NCBI GenBank assembly: GCA_026419775.2
Contig: JAOPGA020001164.1
Span: 1-37,584, forward strand
Source of the DNA: Acrasis kona
Taxonomy: Eukaryota > Heterolobosea > Eutetramitea > Acrasida > Acrasidae
DNA length: 37,584 nucleotides
Reading direction: 5' to 3'
Under the pieces are notes generated by a model. The model was not told the DNA's origin, searched no databases, and was given only the letters and a program-made list of their open reading frames with translations. Position 1 is the stretch's first letter. Every line of letters starts with the position of its first letter. Positions 37,464 to 37,584 of the stretch are shown here, piece after piece. A program made the position numbers and the translations under genes.

Positions 37464-37584
37464 TTCACTAACCAAACTCCGGCTTGCCAAATTTAGCAAA
37501 ATACAAATCATAAATGCAAAATCCCAACAATACATTCTGGTTTGATGAAGTTAAAATGAACATTGGGAACACTAAAAAGAATGT
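37464..37584. other. Host sequence flanking the transposon
   Basis: 121 bp to the window edge, AT-rich, no gene seen. Before the insertion it would have joined directly to 33257-33324, so it is probably the distal promoter of the RWP-RK gene. Confidence 0.5.

Overview
The window is nuclear DNA of a compact eukaryotic microbe. Protein genes lie on both strands a few tens to hundreds of bases apart, and several convergent pairs are separated by only 15-45 bp. About half the genes have introns. Almost all of those introns are 36-45 nt GT-AG, many with a CTAAC-like branch motif 8-17 nt before the AG. The gene set (B55, exosome, Integrator, EMC, DUS1, MORN protein, class III cyclases, an RGS+START protein, an MHYT membrane protein, a GH45 cellulase, an RWP-RK factor) fits a free-living amoeboid or amoeboflagellate protist. 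Heterolobosea (Naegleria/Acrasis-like) is my best guess, as inference only. The standard genetic code works throughout. No rRNA, convincing tRNA, CRISPR or viral fossil was seen.

Layout. 1-5.2 kb: a type II membrane protein (cut by the left edge), PP2A B55 subunit and a secreted GH45 endoglucanase, all on minus. 5.2-9.75 kb: EF-hand protein, PLP-homeostasis protein and CCCH-finger protein on plus, then MORN-repeat protein and tRNA dihydrouridine synthase DUS1 on minus. 9.75-11.1 kb: an unresolved stretch with coding-like pieces on both strands. 11.1-15.3 kb: EMC10 (plus), PrcB-like small protein and exosome RRP42/EXOSC7 (minus), MATE transporter (plus). 15.3-18.7 kb: an RGS+START protein flanked by gene-poor DNA that holds a duplicated copy of its 3' end, two perfect palindromes and candidate small genes. 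18.7-23 kb: an M24-fold pseudo-peptidase (minus), a peroxisomal acyl-CoA/4-coumarate-CoA ligase and a probably mitochondrial alpha/beta hydrolase (plus). 23-32.7 kb: a 1658-residue coiled-coil adenylate cyclase (minus), Integrator subunit 9 (plus) and an MHYT membrane protein with a degenerate cyclase domain (plus). 32.7-33.3 kb: a three-exon RWP-RK gene (minus), hidden because its exons are short. 33.3-37.5 kb: an apparently complete hAT DNA transposon with an 8-bp target-site duplication, inserted 61 bp upstream of the RWP-RK start.

Functional themes are signalling (two cyclase-domain proteins, RGS, EF-hand, B55), RNA processing (Integrator, exosome, DUS1, CCCH) and membrane or secretory functions (EMC10, MATE, GH45). 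Most exon structures were rebuilt by hand from reading frame, splice consensus and recalled family conservation. They are strong where family motifs continue across junctions (B55, GH45, INTS9, EMC10, EXOSC7, 4CL, RWP-RK) and weak where no family is recognised.
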